From Rossellomorea pakistanensis (GTDB taxonomy: Bacteria; Bacillota; Bacilli; Bacillales; Bacillaceae_B), in contig NZ_JAFBDZ010000001.1 of the NCBI RefSeq assembly GCF_016908495.1, positions 1,364,001 through 1,428,000 of the forward strand: DNA of 64,000 bases, given 5' to 3'. The position numbers were made by a program, and so were the translations under genes. Below, in pieces: positions 9,727 through 18,910 of this stretch (the first letter of the stretch is position 1; every line of letters begins with the position of its first letter). A model generated the notes under the pieces. It was given only the letters and a program-made list of their open reading frames with translations, was not told where the DNA came from and searched no databases.

Positions 9727-9746
9727 TTATACTATGACACCCCCAA

Positions 9747-9761
9747 TAATAATCATTATTA
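9747..9761 (-). promoter_or_regulatory. Fur/PerR-type 7-1-7 operator at the hemA promoter
   Basis: The perfect palindrome TAATAATGATTATTA overlaps the promoter region, immediately downstream of TATACT and TATAAT candidate -10 sequences. It matches the PerR box (TTATAATNATTATAA) except at the symmetric second and fourteenth positions. The Fur box (TGATAATNATTATCA) differs at the same two positions, so sequence alone does not separate them. In B. subtilis hemA is PerR-controlled, which favours PerR. I see no other feature in the rest of the hemA-ysxD gap (9762-10010). Confidence 0.75.
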
Positions 9762-10031
9762 TAAGTATAACATGTCCTTCAAAATTCCTATCATTCCAAA
9801 TGTGAACATAAATTGAAACATCATAGCCGTTTTTATGCTAAGACTTTGACAGGATGACATGCATGTGGAAAAATACTTTCATACTGTCTATAACCTTAAC
9901 CCTAAGGAATCAAACAGTGGAAGCACTTTCATTATAAGCAATCGATTTAATAACACATTTCGACAAACTCTACTATGTAGAGTATCAAAAATACACTTTA
10001 ACTTCAAGTAGTGGGGACATTGGAGGAAGAC

Positions 10032-10523
10032 ATGAAGAGTCAAAAAATTTTTCCAGGAATGATTTTAATTGGATTTGGATTATACTTTTACCTTGAAAGT
10101 AGCAACATACCCTTGTTTCGCGAATTTTATTCGTGGCCAACTCTATTAATCATTGTAGGTCTTGCTTTTTTAGGACAAGGTTACAAGGGCAGAGATTATG
10201 AAGCTATTCTCCCAGGCACCATATTAGTAGGGTTTGGACTGCATTTTCATATTGTCAATAAGCTCACAATTTGGCCAGATCATATCGGGACCTTCATCTT
10301 GGTTATCTCTCTAGGATTTCTTCTCCGCTATCAAAAAACGGGGGCAGGGCTATTCCAAGGATTCCTCTTTCTTAGCTTATCAATCTTCTTGCTATTTTAT
10401 GAACATGTTATGAAGTGGATGGGAGTGATTGAAGGGAATTTTTCAATAGCTTTTGAGTTTTGGCCGATACTTTTTATCTTACTTGGCGTTTACTTACTAC
10501 TTCGGAAAAAATCGAAAAAATAA
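10032..10523 (+). CDS. ysxD: Multi-pass membrane protein YsxD-like
   Basis: This is a 163-aa membrane protein with about six hydrophobic segments arranged as internally similar blocks (FPGMILIGFGLYFYL and LPGTILVGFGLHFHI, then WPTLLIIVGLAF and WPILFILLGVYLLLR). The block style resembles LiaI/LiaF-like or DUF5668 transmembrane repeats. The C-terminus is basic (RKKSKK). I chose ATG at 10032, five bases after GGAGG; the frame opens upstream at a GTG without a site. The position between hemA and engB matches ysxD in B. subtilis, so the symbol rests on synteny. Function is unknown. Confidence 0.75.
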   Translation: MKSQKIFPGMILIGFGLYFYLESSNIPLFREFYSWPTLLIIVGLAFLGQGYKGRDYEAILPGTILVGFGLHFHIVNKLTIWPDHIGTFILVISLGFLLRYQKTGAGLFQGFLFLSLSIFLLFYEHVMKWMGVIEGNFSIAFEFWPILFILLGVYLLLRKKSKK

Positions 10524-10573
10524 ACAGAGGATGGGGCTGTCCCTTAGTTAAGAGCCAGCCTCACCCTCTGTTT
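10522..10573. terminator. Bidirectional terminator between ysxD and the ABC ATPase
   Basis: AAACAGAGG (10522-10530) and CCTCTGTTT (10565-10573) close a long stem whose inner part pairs TGGGGCTG with CAGCCTCA. It is flanked by A-rich sequence on the left and TTTTAA on the right, so it can act on both strands. It contains GGGGCTGTCCC, the same end sequence as the element at 1642-1714. Confidence 0.75.
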
Positions 10574-10577
10574 TAAA

Positions 10578-11312
10578 TTATAATACCGAATCTAAAAACT
10601 CTTTCGTTCTAGTTTCTTTTGGATTTTGGAAAATATCCTCTGGATGACCAACCTCAACGATTTTCCCATCATGCATATAAACGACCCAATCAGCAACTTC
10701 TCTAGCAAACCCCATTTCATGAGTAACGACAACCATTGTCATTCCTTCTTCTGCTAATTCCTTCATTGTCGATAAAACTTCTCCTACAAGTTCTGGATCA
10801 AGTGCTGATGTCGGTTCATCAAACAACATAATATCAGGCTTCATTGCAAGCGCTCTTGCAATTGCGACACGTTGTTTTTGGCCGCCTGAAAGTTTAGAAG
10901 GGTAAACATTTTCTTTATCTGCTAATCCTACTTTTTTCAATAAAATCAGTGCTTCTTCCCTAGCTTGTTTTTTAGAAATTTTTTTCACATGAACGGGGGC
11001 TTCCATAACATTTTCAATCACTGTTTTGTGAGGAAAAAGGTAGAAGTGTTGAAACACCATCCCTACTTTCGTACGAATATCATTTAGGTCATGGGATTCT
11101 TTATTCACCTCATCTCCTTCAATAATGATTTTGCCATTATCTTTTATCTCTAAAAAATTCAAACATCTTAATAGCGTACTTTTCCCTGATCCACTTGCAC
11201 CAATAAGACAAACCACATCACTCTCTTTTACACTCATATCTACATCTTTCAATACGTGCAAGTTTCCAAACGATTTATTAAGTTTTTCAACTTTAATCAT
11301 TTCTTGACTCAA
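10578..11312 (-). CDS. Polar amino acid ABC transporter, ATP-binding protein
   Basis: This is the ATPase of a polar-amino-acid (PAAT family) importer. Walker [11 protein letters not shown]-loop FQHFYLFPH, signature LSGGQKQR, Walker [15 protein letters not shown] and the switch histidine VVTHEMGF are all present. TTG at 11312, seven bases after GGAGG, gives 244 aa. The upstream extension to 11342 is not needed. It is the last gene of a three-gene operon (binding protein, permease, ATPase). The substrate cannot be read from sequence; glutamine, cystine or arginine are typical for the family. I do not recall this operon at this position in B. subtilis. Confidence 0.93.
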   Translation of the reverse strand: MSQEMIKVEKLNKSFGNLHVLKDVDMSVKESDVVCLIGASGSGKSTLLRCLNFLEIKDNGKIIIEGDEVNKESHDLNDIRTKVGMVFQHFYLFPHKTVIENVMEAPVHVKKISKKQAREEALILLKKVGLADKENVYPSKLSGGQKQRVAIARALAMKPDIMLFDEPTSALDPELVGEVLSTMKELAEEGMTMVVVTHEMGFAREVADWVVYMHDGKIVEVGHPEDIFQNPKETRTKEFLDSVL

Positions 11313-11418
11313 ATTAAACCCTCCATTTTCTAAGGAAGTCATTTAACCAAATAGGTATTAAGCTTTTTCATGAATTCTCTCTATCATTCAGTAGAATAAA
11401 AGAAAATCTTGACTACTA

Positions 11419-12066
11419 TTAGTCACTAATAGACATACGTTTTTCGATGATATTTACAATAATAGAGAAGAACAGTACTAATACAAGATAGTACACAGCA
11501 ACAATTAATAAATAAGTCATGGAATCGAAGTTTTGTGAACCTAATGTGGTGGCCACACTAAACAATTCGTACATTCCAATAAAGGATGCTAGCGAAGAAT
11601 CCTTTAGTGCAATGATAAATTGATTTCCTAATGGTGGCAGTGCTCGTCTAAACGCCTGTGGCAATATGACGCGACGCATTGTCAGTCCGAGTGACATTCC
11701 AAGCGAACGTCCAGCCTCTGTCTGCCCCTTATCAATCGATTGGATCGCTCCCCTAAAGATCTCAGCTATATATGCTCCATTATGGAAGGCGAGTCCTAAT
11801 ACTACCGACCAAAAGCCTGAAATTTGAAGTGAGGTTAAACCAAAATAGAAAATAAAGATTTGAACAATAAGAGGTGTTCCACGTACCACGAAGATGTATA
11901 AATCGGCAATAAGCTCTAGAATTTTCACTCGGGAAATTTTGAGAAAGGCAAAAAATAAACCTATGAATATAGCAATTAATACAGATACGACCGTTAATTT
12001 AAATGTTAAAAGCATCCCCTCAACAAATATATCGAACGTATCTATAAACGTTTCAAAAAAAGTCAA
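11419..12066 (-). CDS. Polar amino acid ABC transporter, permease
   Basis: This is a HisM/GlnP-type inner-membrane permease of 215 aa with about five transmembrane helices. The EAA loop GQTEAGRSLGMSLGLTMRRVILPQAFR, which contacts the ATPase, is clear. It starts with TTG, six bases after GGAGGG. One protein seems to form a homodimeric channel, since only one permease gene is present. It lies between the binding-protein gene, after a terminator-like hairpin, and the ATPase gene. Confidence 0.93.
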   Translation of the reverse strand: MTFFETFIDTFDIFVEGMLLTFKLTVVSVLIAIFIGLFFAFLKISRVKILELIADLYIFVVRGTPLIVQIFIFYFGLTSLQISGFWSVVLGLAFHNGAYIAEIFRGAIQSIDKGQTEAGRSLGMSLGLTMRRVILPQAFRRALPPLGNQFIIALKDSSLASFIGMYELFSVATTLGSQNFDSMTYLLIVAVYYLVLVLFFSIIVNIIEKRMSISD

Positions 12067-12095
12067 TGAAATCCCTCCATTCGATCATTTAAAAG

Positions 12096-12131
12096 TAAAA
12101 AAAAGCGAATGAGCATTCCCGCACATTCGCT
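12096..12131 (-). terminator. Intra-operon terminator/attenuator after the binding-protein gene
   Basis: AGCGAATG (12104-12111) and CATTCGCT (12124-12131) form a stem followed on the minus strand by eight or nine Ts. It lies 18 bases after the binding-protein stop and about 30 before the permease start. Partial termination here would raise the ratio of binding protein to permease and ATPase. Confidence 0.8.
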
Positions 12132-12148
12132 CTCTGTGTCTCGATGCG

Positions 12149-12931
12149 TTACTCTTTTTCAGGGTCTTTAGTGATATCTTCCCCAAAGTATTCTTTGCTG
12201 ATTTCTGTTAGAGTACCGTTTTCACGAAGGGTTTCTATTGCTTTATTGATTTCTTCTAGTAATTTCTCGTTCTCTTTAGAAACGGCGATTGCTTGTTCAC
12301 TACGTCCAAGCAATTCTTTAGCTTCAATATTAAAGCCAGCACCAATTGCCTCTTTACCTGTGACAAAATCCGTAATAACAGCATCATGTTTTCCTTTATT
12401 AAGTGCTTCTAGTGCAACAACATCACTATCATACGATTTAATATTTTCCGTTACCTCTCCAGCCGTTTTAGCATACGTGGAACCTTTTGAAACGGCGATT
12501 TCTTTTCCTTCTAAGTCAGCAAGTGTTTCAACATCACTGTCTGAACGAACAAAAATTTGCGGTCCTGAGTAGTAATATGGGGTTGAAAAGTTTACTTCTT
12601 TTTCCCGTTCAGGTGTAATCGTATGACTTGCTACTGCTGCATCAAAACGTCCAGAGCGGACACCCTCCACGATCCCATTGAATTTAAATTTCTTTTGTTC
12701 CGGCTCTAAGTCTAATTCTTTAGCAACCGCTTCCCCTACTGCAATATCGAATCCTGACATTGTTCCATCATCGTTTGTAAAACTAAATGGCTTAAATTCA
12801 CCAGAAGCGGCAAAGGTGAACTTTCCTTCTTCAACCAGTTTAGCACCACTTTCTGTTGTCGCTTTACTTCCACATCCTGCAATCACTACCATTGTTAGCA
12901 TTAATAAAATTACGCTAGTCCACTTTTTCAC
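12149..12931 (-). CDS. Polar amino acid ABC transporter, substrate-binding lipoprotein
   Basis: This is an extracytoplasmic solute-binding protein of family 3 (SBP_bac_3). The lipoprotein signal peptide ends in the lipobox VIAGC (Cys20). The mature domain shows FKPFSFTNDDGTMSGFDIAVGEAVAKEL, VASHTITPEREKEVNFSTPYYYSG and the second-lobe AVSKGSTYAK motif. The C-terminus is acidic and lysine-rich. Translation starts with GTG after AAGGGGG. As the promoter-proximal gene followed by a hairpin, it should be the most abundant subunit. Ligand not assigned. Confidence 0.93.
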   Translation of the reverse strand: MKKWTSVILLMLTMVVIAGCGSKATTESGAKLVEEGKFTFAASGEFKPFSFTNDDGTMSGFDIAVGEAVAKELDLEPEQKKFKFNGIVEGVRSGRFDAAVASHTITPEREKEVNFSTPYYYSGPQIFVRSDSDVETLADLEGKEIAVSKGSTYAKTAGEVTENIKSYDSDVVALEALNKGKHDAVITDFVTGKEAIGAGFNIEAKELLGRSEQAIAVSKENEKLLEEINKAIETLRENGTLTEISKEYFGEDITKDPEKE

Positions 12932-13283
12932 TTTTCTATAGTCCCCCTTGTAGTACTTTTTTCTTATCCTTGTATAATTTTATCAACGAATGGGAATTTT
13001 CACAAAATTCAAATTTAATGAAAATTAGGCTCATATCGTTGTAATCTTTTCTAAGAATAAAATATGCTTGCCCATTCTTATAAATGCATAGATATTCATA
13101 CAGATCCTCTTAATCCCTCAGGGTTCATGTTACTTTTACAGTATTCGACAAAGGTTTTATCTAAATAGTTTTTCATCAAATGAATAATGAATATAATTTT
13201 TCGCGAAGCACTATTCATGTTGATCTTTTACAAACCTCATAATCCTTATGAAGGACTTTTCTTTTACTTTTTCACAGAGTTTT
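12932..13283. other. Gene-free AT-rich spacer upstream of the ABC operon
   Basis: This should contain the operon promoter, but I could not pick a convincing -35/-10 pair. I saw no S-box, T-box or other riboswitch motif. A short open frame on the plus strand (from 13187) lacks a ribosome binding site and runs through the palindromic element to the right. Confidence 0.5.
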
Positions 13284-13402
13284 GGGGCTGTTTGATAAGT
13301 CCATATTTCTACTATCAGGCGGATCATTTGATTTTAGAAATAGGAAAAATAACGTTTCCATTTTTTAAAATTTCCTGGATTTCTCTCCATTTGGACAGCC
13401 CC
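13284..13402. repeat. Palindromic element with GGGGCTGT / ACAGCCCC ends
   Basis: The 8-bp perfect arms GGGGCTGT (13284-13291) and ACAGCCCC (13395-13402) enclose a 103-base AT-rich interior. The end sequence is shared with the element at 1642-1714 and partly with 10522-10573. It lies in an otherwise gene-free gap between the ABC operon and engB. Confidence 0.55.
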
Positions 13403-13595
13403 GTTTCCTACTACTCTACATGAAAAAGAATTACAATTTGTTCCACTCTCTTTTTTTAGACGAACCCTTTTCTTCTGCTCTCCCACAGAGTTTTGTCCTT
13501 CACAGTTACATACACACCAAAAGTCACATCAAACTAATCCCACTCCCATTATTATTTCCTCCCTCCCAGAAATCTCTTGGGGATATAACAGATAA

Positions 13596-13642
13596 AACAA
13601 AAAAAACACACTGCGAAATCATGTGTGATATCGAGTGTGTTT
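13596..13642 (-). terminator. Terminator of the lon-engB operon
   Basis: The arms AAACACACT (13604-13612) and AGTGTGTTT (13634-13642), with an inner partly paired loop, are followed on the minus strand by a T-rich tract. It lies about 65 bases after the engB stop. Confidence 0.8.
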
Positions 13643-13708
13643 CCCTTAGTGATTTATAACGTTTGCACCCCTGAAATGTGTCCATTTCCTTTGGAGAACT
13701 GTTTTCTA

Positions 13709-14293
13709 TTAAGCCATTCTTCTTTGTATAGCGGTCCAAGCCTTGTCTTTCCCTAAGCCGGTTTCAGATGAAAAGAGGACAATCTCATCTCCCTTTTCTA
13801 AGTCAAGTGATTCTTTTGTTACCTTTAGATGCTTTTCCCATTTTCCTTTAGGAATCTTGTCTGCTTTCGTGGCGATAATGATACAAGGGATTTCATAATG
13901 TTTTAGAAAGTCATACATCATTAAATCATCTTTTGTTGGCGGATGACGTAAATCAACAATCATAACGACTGCACGCAGCTGTTCCCTTGATGTGATGTAT
14001 GTTTCAATCATTTTTCCCCATGCTTCTCGTTCACGCTTAGAAACTTTTGCAAATCCGTAGCCAGGAACATCGACAAAGTAAAGAGCTTCTTCAATCTTGT
14101 AGAAATTAAGGGTTTGCGTTTTTCCTGGCTTCGAGGAAATACGGGCAAGTGCTTTCCGGTTAATCATCTTATTAATAAAAGAAGATTTCCCTACATTTGA
14201 GCGACCCGCTAAGGCAAACTCAGGCAAATAATCTTCAGGGTATTGTTCTGGTTTGACGGCACTTATAACGATTTCTGCATTATTTACTTTCAT
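13709..14293 (-). CDS. engB: Ribosome biogenesis GTPase EngB (YsxC)
   Basis: This is an essential GTPase needed for assembly of the 50S ribosomal subunit. G motifs are complete: G1 GRSNVGKSS (about 30-38), a conserved [10 protein letters not shown] switch I, G3 DVPGYG (75-80), G4 TKAD (142-145) and a G5-like FSSETG near the end. It is 194 aa, typical. Its ATG overlaps the lon stop (ATGA, 14290-14293), so the two genes are translationally coupled as in other Bacillus. Confidence 0.97.
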   Translation of the reverse strand: MKVNNAEIVISAVKPEQYPEDYLPEFALAGRSNVGKSSFINKMINRKALARISSKPGKTQTLNFYKIEEALYFVDVPGYGFAKVSKREREAWGKMIETYITSREQLRAVVMIVDLRHPPTKDDLMMYDFLKHYEIPCIIIATKADKIPKGKWEKHLKVTKESLDLEKGDEIVLFSSETGLGKDKAWTAIQRRMA

Positions 14294-16614
14294 TTCTCAT
14301 CACCTACAAGAGCTTTCTCTAAGACTTGGTCTACGTGGGAAACGAGAATAAATTGAAGGTCGTTTCTAACACTTTCCGGAATGTCATCTATATCTTTTTC
14401 ATTATCTTTCGGTAGGATGATGGTCGTCAGTCCAGCACGATGGGCACTTAATGTTTTCTCTTTTACACCACCAATTGGCAACACACGCCCACGTAACGTA
14501 ATTTCACCTGTCATTCCTACCTCTCTGCGAATCTTTTTACCTGATAAGGCCGAAACAAGAGCTGTTGTCATCGTAATACCAGCTGACGGTCCATCTTTTG
14601 GGACGGCTCCCTCTGGAACATGAATATGGATATCATATTTTTCATAGAAATCTTCTTCAATTCCATAATCCGCTGTTTTAGAACGGACATAGCTGAAGGC
14701 TGTCTGAGCAGACTCCTTCATGACATCACCTAATTTACCTGTTAACACAAGCTTCCCTTTTCCAGGTGAAAGTGAAACCTCAATCTGAAGTGTGTCTCCT
14801 CCTACTGTAGTATAAGCTAGTCCAGTAGCAACACCAATTTGATCCTCTGTTTCTGCTTGACCATAACGGAATTTTTTCTTCCCTAAGAAGTCTTCAATAT
14901 TTTTATTTGTGATGATCACTTTTTTCTTCTCACCAGACACGATTATTTTTGCTGACTTACGACATAGTGACGCAATCTGACGTTCAAGACCACGAACACC
15001 TGCTTCTCTTGTGTAATAGCGAACCAAGCTTTTGAGTGCATCGTCTCTTACTTGCAGCTGCCCTTTCGTTAGTCCATTCTCACTAATTTGCTTTTGAAGC
15101 AAGTGATCTTTTGCAATATGAATTTTTTCAATCTCAGTATAGCCTGCAATGGTGATGATCTCCATACGGTCGCGAAGTGGTCCTGGAATCGTTGAAAGAT
15201 CATTGGCTGTTGCAATGAACATCACCTTTGAAAGATCATAGGTTTCTTCAATATAATGATCACTAAAGTTACTATTTTGCTCTGGGTCTAAAACCTCAAG
15301 CATCGCAGAGGATGGATCTCCTCGAAAATCACTGGACATTTTATCAATTTCATCAAGTAAAAAGACAGGATTAATGGTCCCAGCTTTTTTCATTCCTTGA
15401 ATGATTCTTCCAGGCATTGCTCCTACATATGTTCTCCTGTGACCACGGATTTCTGATTCATCACGTACACCACCAAGTGAAATACGAACAAAGTTTCGTC
15501 CCATCGATTCTGCCACAGACCTAGCCAAACTGGTTTTTCCTACACCAGGAGGTCCTGCAAGGCACAGAATCGGTCCTCTTAATGATTGAGTAAGCTTTTG
15601 GACTGCTAAATATTCAAGGACCCGCTCTTTTACCTTCTCAAGTCCATAGTGGTCCCTGTTTAAAATTTCCTCCGCTTTTATTATATTTAAGTCATCTTCT
15701 GTTTCCTTAGACCACGGAAGAGTAATAAGCCACTCAATATAGTTGCGAATAACAGAGCTTTCAGCAGAGCTAGACGGAACTTTTTCATAACGGGCAAGCT
15801 CTTTAATCACCGTTTTTTCCACATGCTCAGGCATATTAGCCTCTTCAACTTTCTTTGTTAAATCCTCAATTTCTCCTGTCTTTCCTTCTTTATCTCCAAG
15901 TTCTTTTTGAATCGCTTTCATCTGTTCTCGGAGATAATATTCCTTTTGGGTTCGCTCCATTGACCGTTTTACACGCTGACCGATTTTCTTCTCTAGATTT
16001 AGTACTTCTTTTTCGTTATTGATTGTTTGAATAACTAATTGTAATCGATCTTTAATAGCTAATGTTTCAAGAACACGCTGTTTTTCTTTCATTTTAAGTG
16101 GTAAATGGGAAGCGATTATATCTGCTAAACGCCCTGGCTCTTCTATATCAGAAACGGTCGAATATGTTTCTGCAGAAACTTTTTTAGAAAGCTTTATGTA
16201 TTGCTCAAAGTAATTTAATAGTGTTCTCATTAATGCTTCTGTCTCTGATTCTTTGGTTTCCGAATCATCAAAAGTTTCGAGCACTACTTCATAAAACTCT
16301 TTTTCATCCGTAAAAGAGATTACTTCTGCTCGTTTAACCCCTTCCACCAATACACGGATTGTTCCATTAGGAAGCTTTAACATTTGCTTAACCTTTGTTA
16401 AGGTTCCCATACTATAAAAATCTTCTGTTGTTGGTTCATCTATATTCATATCAATTTGGGTCGTCAAAAAGATATACTGATCATCCATCATGGCCTTTTC
16501 CAAAGCTTGTACCGAGCGATCTCGTCCTACATCTAAATGGAGAACCATCGTCGGGTATACAAGCAAACCTCTTAAAGGGAGGAGGGGAACTGTTACTTTC
16601 GTTTGTTTAGCCAT
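14290..16614 (-). CDS. lon: ATP-dependent Lon protease (LonA)
   Basis: Lon degrades damaged and regulatory proteins in the cytosol. The domain order is an N-terminal LON substrate domain ([23 protein letters not shown]), coiled coil, AAA+ module with Walker [15 protein letters not shown], Walker [11 protein letters not shown], and a C-terminal serine protease with the Ser in DGPSAGITM and the Lys in [15 protein letters not shown] chose ATG at 16614 ([14 protein letters not shown]), eight bases after GGAGG. It gives 774 aa, the same as B. subtilis LonA. The frame extends 12 codons further upstream without support. It overlaps engB by four bases. Confidence 0.97.
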   Translation of the reverse strand: MAKQTKVTVPLLPLRGLLVYPTMVLHLDVGRDRSVQALEKAMMDDQYIFLTTQIDMNIDEPTTEDFYSMGTLTKVKQMLKLPNGTIRVLVEGVKRAEVISFTDEKEFYEVVLETFDDSETKESETEALMRTLLNYFEQYIKLSKKVSAETYSTVSDIEEPGRLADIIASHLPLKMKEKQRVLETLAIKDRLQLVIQTINNEKEVLNLEKKIGQRVKRSMERTQKEYYLREQMKAIQKELGDKEGKTGEIEDLTKKVEEANMPEHVEKTVIKELARYEKVPSSSAESSVIRNYIEWLITLPWSKETEDDLNIIKAEEILNRDHYGLEKVKERVLEYLAVQKLTQSLRGPILCLAGPPGVGKTSLARSVAESMGRNFVRISLGGVRDESEIRGHRRTYVGAMPGRIIQGMKKAGTINPVFLLDEIDKMSSDFRGDPSSAMLEVLDPEQNSNFSDHYIEETYDLSKVMFIATANDLSTIPGPLRDRMEIITIAGYTEIEKIHIAKDHLLQKQISENGLTKGQLQVRDDALKSLVRYYTREAGVRGLERQIASLCRKSAKIIVSGEKKKVIITNKNIEDFLGKKKFRYGQAETEDQIGVATGLAYTTVGGDTLQIEVSLSPGKGKLVLTGKLGDVMKESAQTAFSYVRSKTADYGIEEDFYEKYDIHIHVPEGAVPKDGPSAGITMTTALVSALSGKKIRREVGMTGEITLRGRVLPIGGVKEKTLSAHRAGLTTIILPKDNEKDIDDIPESVRNDLQFILVSHVDQVLEKALVGDEK

Positions 16615-16746
16615 GTCATACACCTCCAATTGTCTATAACCTTTGTACAATTCTATCTTATTTACCAGATAGTGTCCATTAATGTGAAGCTTGGAAAAAT
16701 TATTAATTCCTAGCCCTGGCTTCTCTCCAGATGATAAAATAATATA

Positions 16747-16782
16747 GAGCTGTCCACTTCACTAACATAAATGGAGCAGCTC
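16747..16782 (-). terminator. Possible terminator after lonB
   Basis: GAGCTG (16747-16752) and CAGCTC (16777-16782) with additional TCCA/TGGA pairing form a hairpin 7 bases after the lonB stop. The T-tract on the minus strand is weak (TATATTATTTTAT), so efficiency is uncertain. The remaining 16615-16746 must carry the lon promoter, which I could not pinpoint. Confidence 0.5.
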
Positions 16783-16788
16783 GAGATC

Positions 16789-18453
16789 TTAAACACTTTT
16801 TTGATTAAAATTTTCTACCACTGATTCATGGGTTTCTTCCATTAATTCTTTATTGAGGGCAAGATCAAACACTTCCTGTAAATGCTGAACAGTCTTAACC
16901 TCTATATCTTGAATTTCTGACAAGATCGATTGTTTATTCTCAAAAGGAATGATAGCTGTCTTACATCCTGCGATTTTCGCTGCTTTCACTTTTGGATAAA
17001 CCCCTCCAACCGGCTTAACAAAACCATGGATACTAATTTCACCAGTTAACGCGAGATCATGTCGAACGGGGATCCGATAAATAGCAGAATAAATTCCTGT
17101 CGCCATTGCAATTCCTGCGGAAGGTCCATCTACTGGAATTCCTCCAGGAAAGTTCACATGAATATCGTATTGATCAGCAGGTACACCCATTGTTCGTAAT
17201 ACCGTTAGTACATTTTCAATCGATCCTTTTGCCATACTTTTTCGCCGTATAGACTTGCTCCGATCGCCAATACTCTCTTCCTCAACAATCCCCGTAATAT
17301 TAATACTTCCTTTATCTTCAGCTGGAATAACGGTAACTTCGATTTCAAGAAGGGAGCCGGTATTAGGGCCGGTGACAGCTAACCCATTTACTAGACCGAC
17401 TGTTGCCTTGTTTCCAATTTTACGATCAAATCTCGGTGAAAGCTGACTTGATTGAATCATCCATTCGATATCTTTATCACTAATCGATTCTCGTTTCTCT
17501 GTTATGGCAATACCAGCCGCTATTTGAACCATATTTACAGCTTCACGACCGTTACGAGCGTATGAAGAAAGTGTATCTAACCCATCTTCACTGATAGAGA
17601 GATTCACCTTTTCAGCAGCACCTTTGGCTACTTTATATACCTCTGTTCGATCAAGTTCCCGGAAAAAAACCTCCATACATCTAGAACGAATCGCTGGTGG
17701 TATTTCATTAGGTGTTCTCGTCGTCGCCCCAATTAAACGAAAATCAGCTGGGAGCCCATTTTTGAAAATATCATGGATGTGAGAAGGGATTTGTGTGTTT
17801 TCTTCGCTATAATATGCACTTTCAAGAAAAACCTTACGATCTTCTAAGACTTTCAAAAGTTTGTTCATTTGAATCGGGTGAAGTTCTCCAATTTCATCGA
17901 TGAAAAGGACGCCGCCATGAGCATTTGTTACAGCCCCTTGCTTAGGCTGAGGAATTCCTGCCTGTCCCATTGCTCCTGCACCTTGATAAATTGGATCATG
18001 GACAGATCCAATCAGAGGATCTGCAATACCTCGCTCATCAAATCTAGCCGTCGTCGCATCGAGCTCTACAAAAACAGATTTTGATTTAAACGGAGACTGA
18101 ATATTACGTTTTGCTTCTTCCAAAACAAGTCTTGCCGCAGCTGTTTTTCCTACACCAGGGGGCCCGTAAATAATGACATGCTGGGGATTCGGTCCGCAAA
18201 GAGCCGCTTTTAGTGATTTAATCCCATCTTCCTGACCAACAATATCAGCAAAGGTTGTCGGTCTTACTTTTTCTGCTAATGGTTCAGTTAATGAAATCGA
18301 ACGCATTTTTTTTAGTTGGTCCATTTCTTTTTTTGATTCACGATCAATTGATACTCTTTGTGTTCGTTGGTTTTTTAATAAGTTCCAAAAGTATAAACCG
18401 ATAATCACTCCAAAAAATAACTGGATGATTAATGCGATGCCTGCAAAGCTCAT
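16789..18453 (-). CDS. lonB: Lon-like protease LonB, sporulation-associated
   Basis: LonB lacks the long N-terminal Lon domain and instead has an N-terminal membrane segment (AGIALIIQLFFGVIIGLYFW). An AAA+ module follows, with Walker [15 protein letters not shown] and Walker B VLFIDEIGEL. The C-terminal protease has catalytic Ser445 in VDGPSAGIAM and Lys488 in GGVYPKVKAAK. It is 554 aa (B. subtilis about 552). ATG is six bases after GGAGGG. A sigma-F-type promoter sits 35-65 bases upstream, consistent with forespore expression known for B. subtilis lonB. Confidence 0.95.
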   Translation of the reverse strand: MSFAGIALIIQLFFGVIIGLYFWNLLKNQRTQRVSIDRESKKEMDQLKKMRSISLTEPLAEKVRPTTFADIVGQEDGIKSLKAALCGPNPQHVIIYGPPGVGKTAAARLVLEEAKRNIQSPFKSKSVFVELDATTARFDERGIADPLIGSVHDPIYQGAGAMGQAGIPQPKQGAVTNAHGGVLFIDEIGELHPIQMNKLLKVLEDRKVFLESAYYSEENTQIPSHIHDIFKNGLPADFRLIGATTRTPNEIPPAIRSRCMEVFFRELDRTEVYKVAKGAAEKVNLSISEDGLDTLSSYARNGREAVNMVQIAAGIAITEKRESISDKDIEWMIQSSQLSPRFDRKIGNKATVGLVNGLAVTGPNTGSLLEIEVTVIPAEDKGSINITGIVEEESIGDRSKSIRRKSMAKGSIENVLTVLRTMGVPADQYDIHVNFPGGIPVDGPSAGIAMATGIYSAIYRIPVRHDLALTGEISIHGFVKPVGGVYPKVKAAKIAGCKTAIIPFENKQSILSEIQDIEVKTVQHLQEVFDLALNKELMEETHESVVENFNQKSV

Positions 18454-18487
18454 GTACTTCCCTCCAGTTTAACTTGTTGTTATAAGG

Positions 18488-18517
18488 TAGTATCTCCTTC
18501 ACCTGGAGGGAATAAAC
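18488..18517 (-). promoter_or_regulatory. Sigma-F-type promoter of lonB
   Basis: On the minus strand GTTTA (18513-18517) is followed after exactly 15 bases by GGAGATACTA (18488-18497). The -35 fits the sigma-F consensus GYWTA and the -10 fits GGHWANAMTW at all but one position. The position, 35 bases before the ATG, is right for a start site. lonB is a sigma-F gene in B. subtilis. Confidence 0.75.
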
Positions 18518-18626
18518 AAAGAATCTAAAAGCACAGTGCATCTTTTCGATACCTTTTTATTCCTATAAATAACTTCGCTTATTCATCTCGGAAATCAAAA
18601 AATGTATGAAAGAGATTTTATAATTA

Positions 18627-18850
18627 AAGGCTCTTTTCGTAGTGATTGTTGTTGTTTTTGAATAAACAATTTACCGTTGACCGTTCCTTTCCGCTACAGG
18701 CACTTGCTTTCCGCGGGGAGGAAGTCGAGCCTCCTCGACGTTCCGTTTGTCTCGACTTTTCCTCATCCCGCAGGAGTCAAGTGCCTTCCGCTTCAATCCA
18801 CTTTGCGTTTTCAATGTTGTTAAAAGCAACAAACTTTTAGAAAAGAGACT
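18627..18850. repeat. Dispersed palindromic element, family B, copy 1
   Basis: The left end AAGGCTCTTTTCGTA and the right end (revcomp AGTCTCTTTTCTAAAAG) form imperfect terminal inverted repeats. The interior carries nested palindromes: AGGCACTTG/CAAGTGCCT (18698-18706 and 18778-18786) and GCGGGGAGGAAGTCGAG opposite CTCGACTTTTCCTCATCCCGC. Its ends resemble 62652-62792 and, reversed, 60770-60920. No protein-coding signal; the open frames crossing it lack ribosome binding sites. Confidence 0.7.
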
Positions 18851-18854
18851 ATTT

Positions 18855-18886
18855 AAAAAACCAGAGAGGAACCATTCCTCTCCGGT
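18855..18886 (-). terminator. Terminator of clpX
   Basis: ACCAGAGAGGAA / TTCCTCTCCGGT forms a 12-bp stem with one mismatch, followed on the minus strand by TTTTTT. It begins about 25 bases after the clpX stop. Confidence 0.88.
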
Positions 18887-18910
18887 TAAAAATTTTTACA
18901 TAAATTGTTA

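Noticed and set aside
13187-13659. Two overlapping plus-strand open frames (78 and 79 codons) between the ABC operon and engB
   Set aside because: Neither has a ribosome binding site. The first runs through a palindromic element, the second through the engB terminator. Composition is unlike the neighbouring genes.
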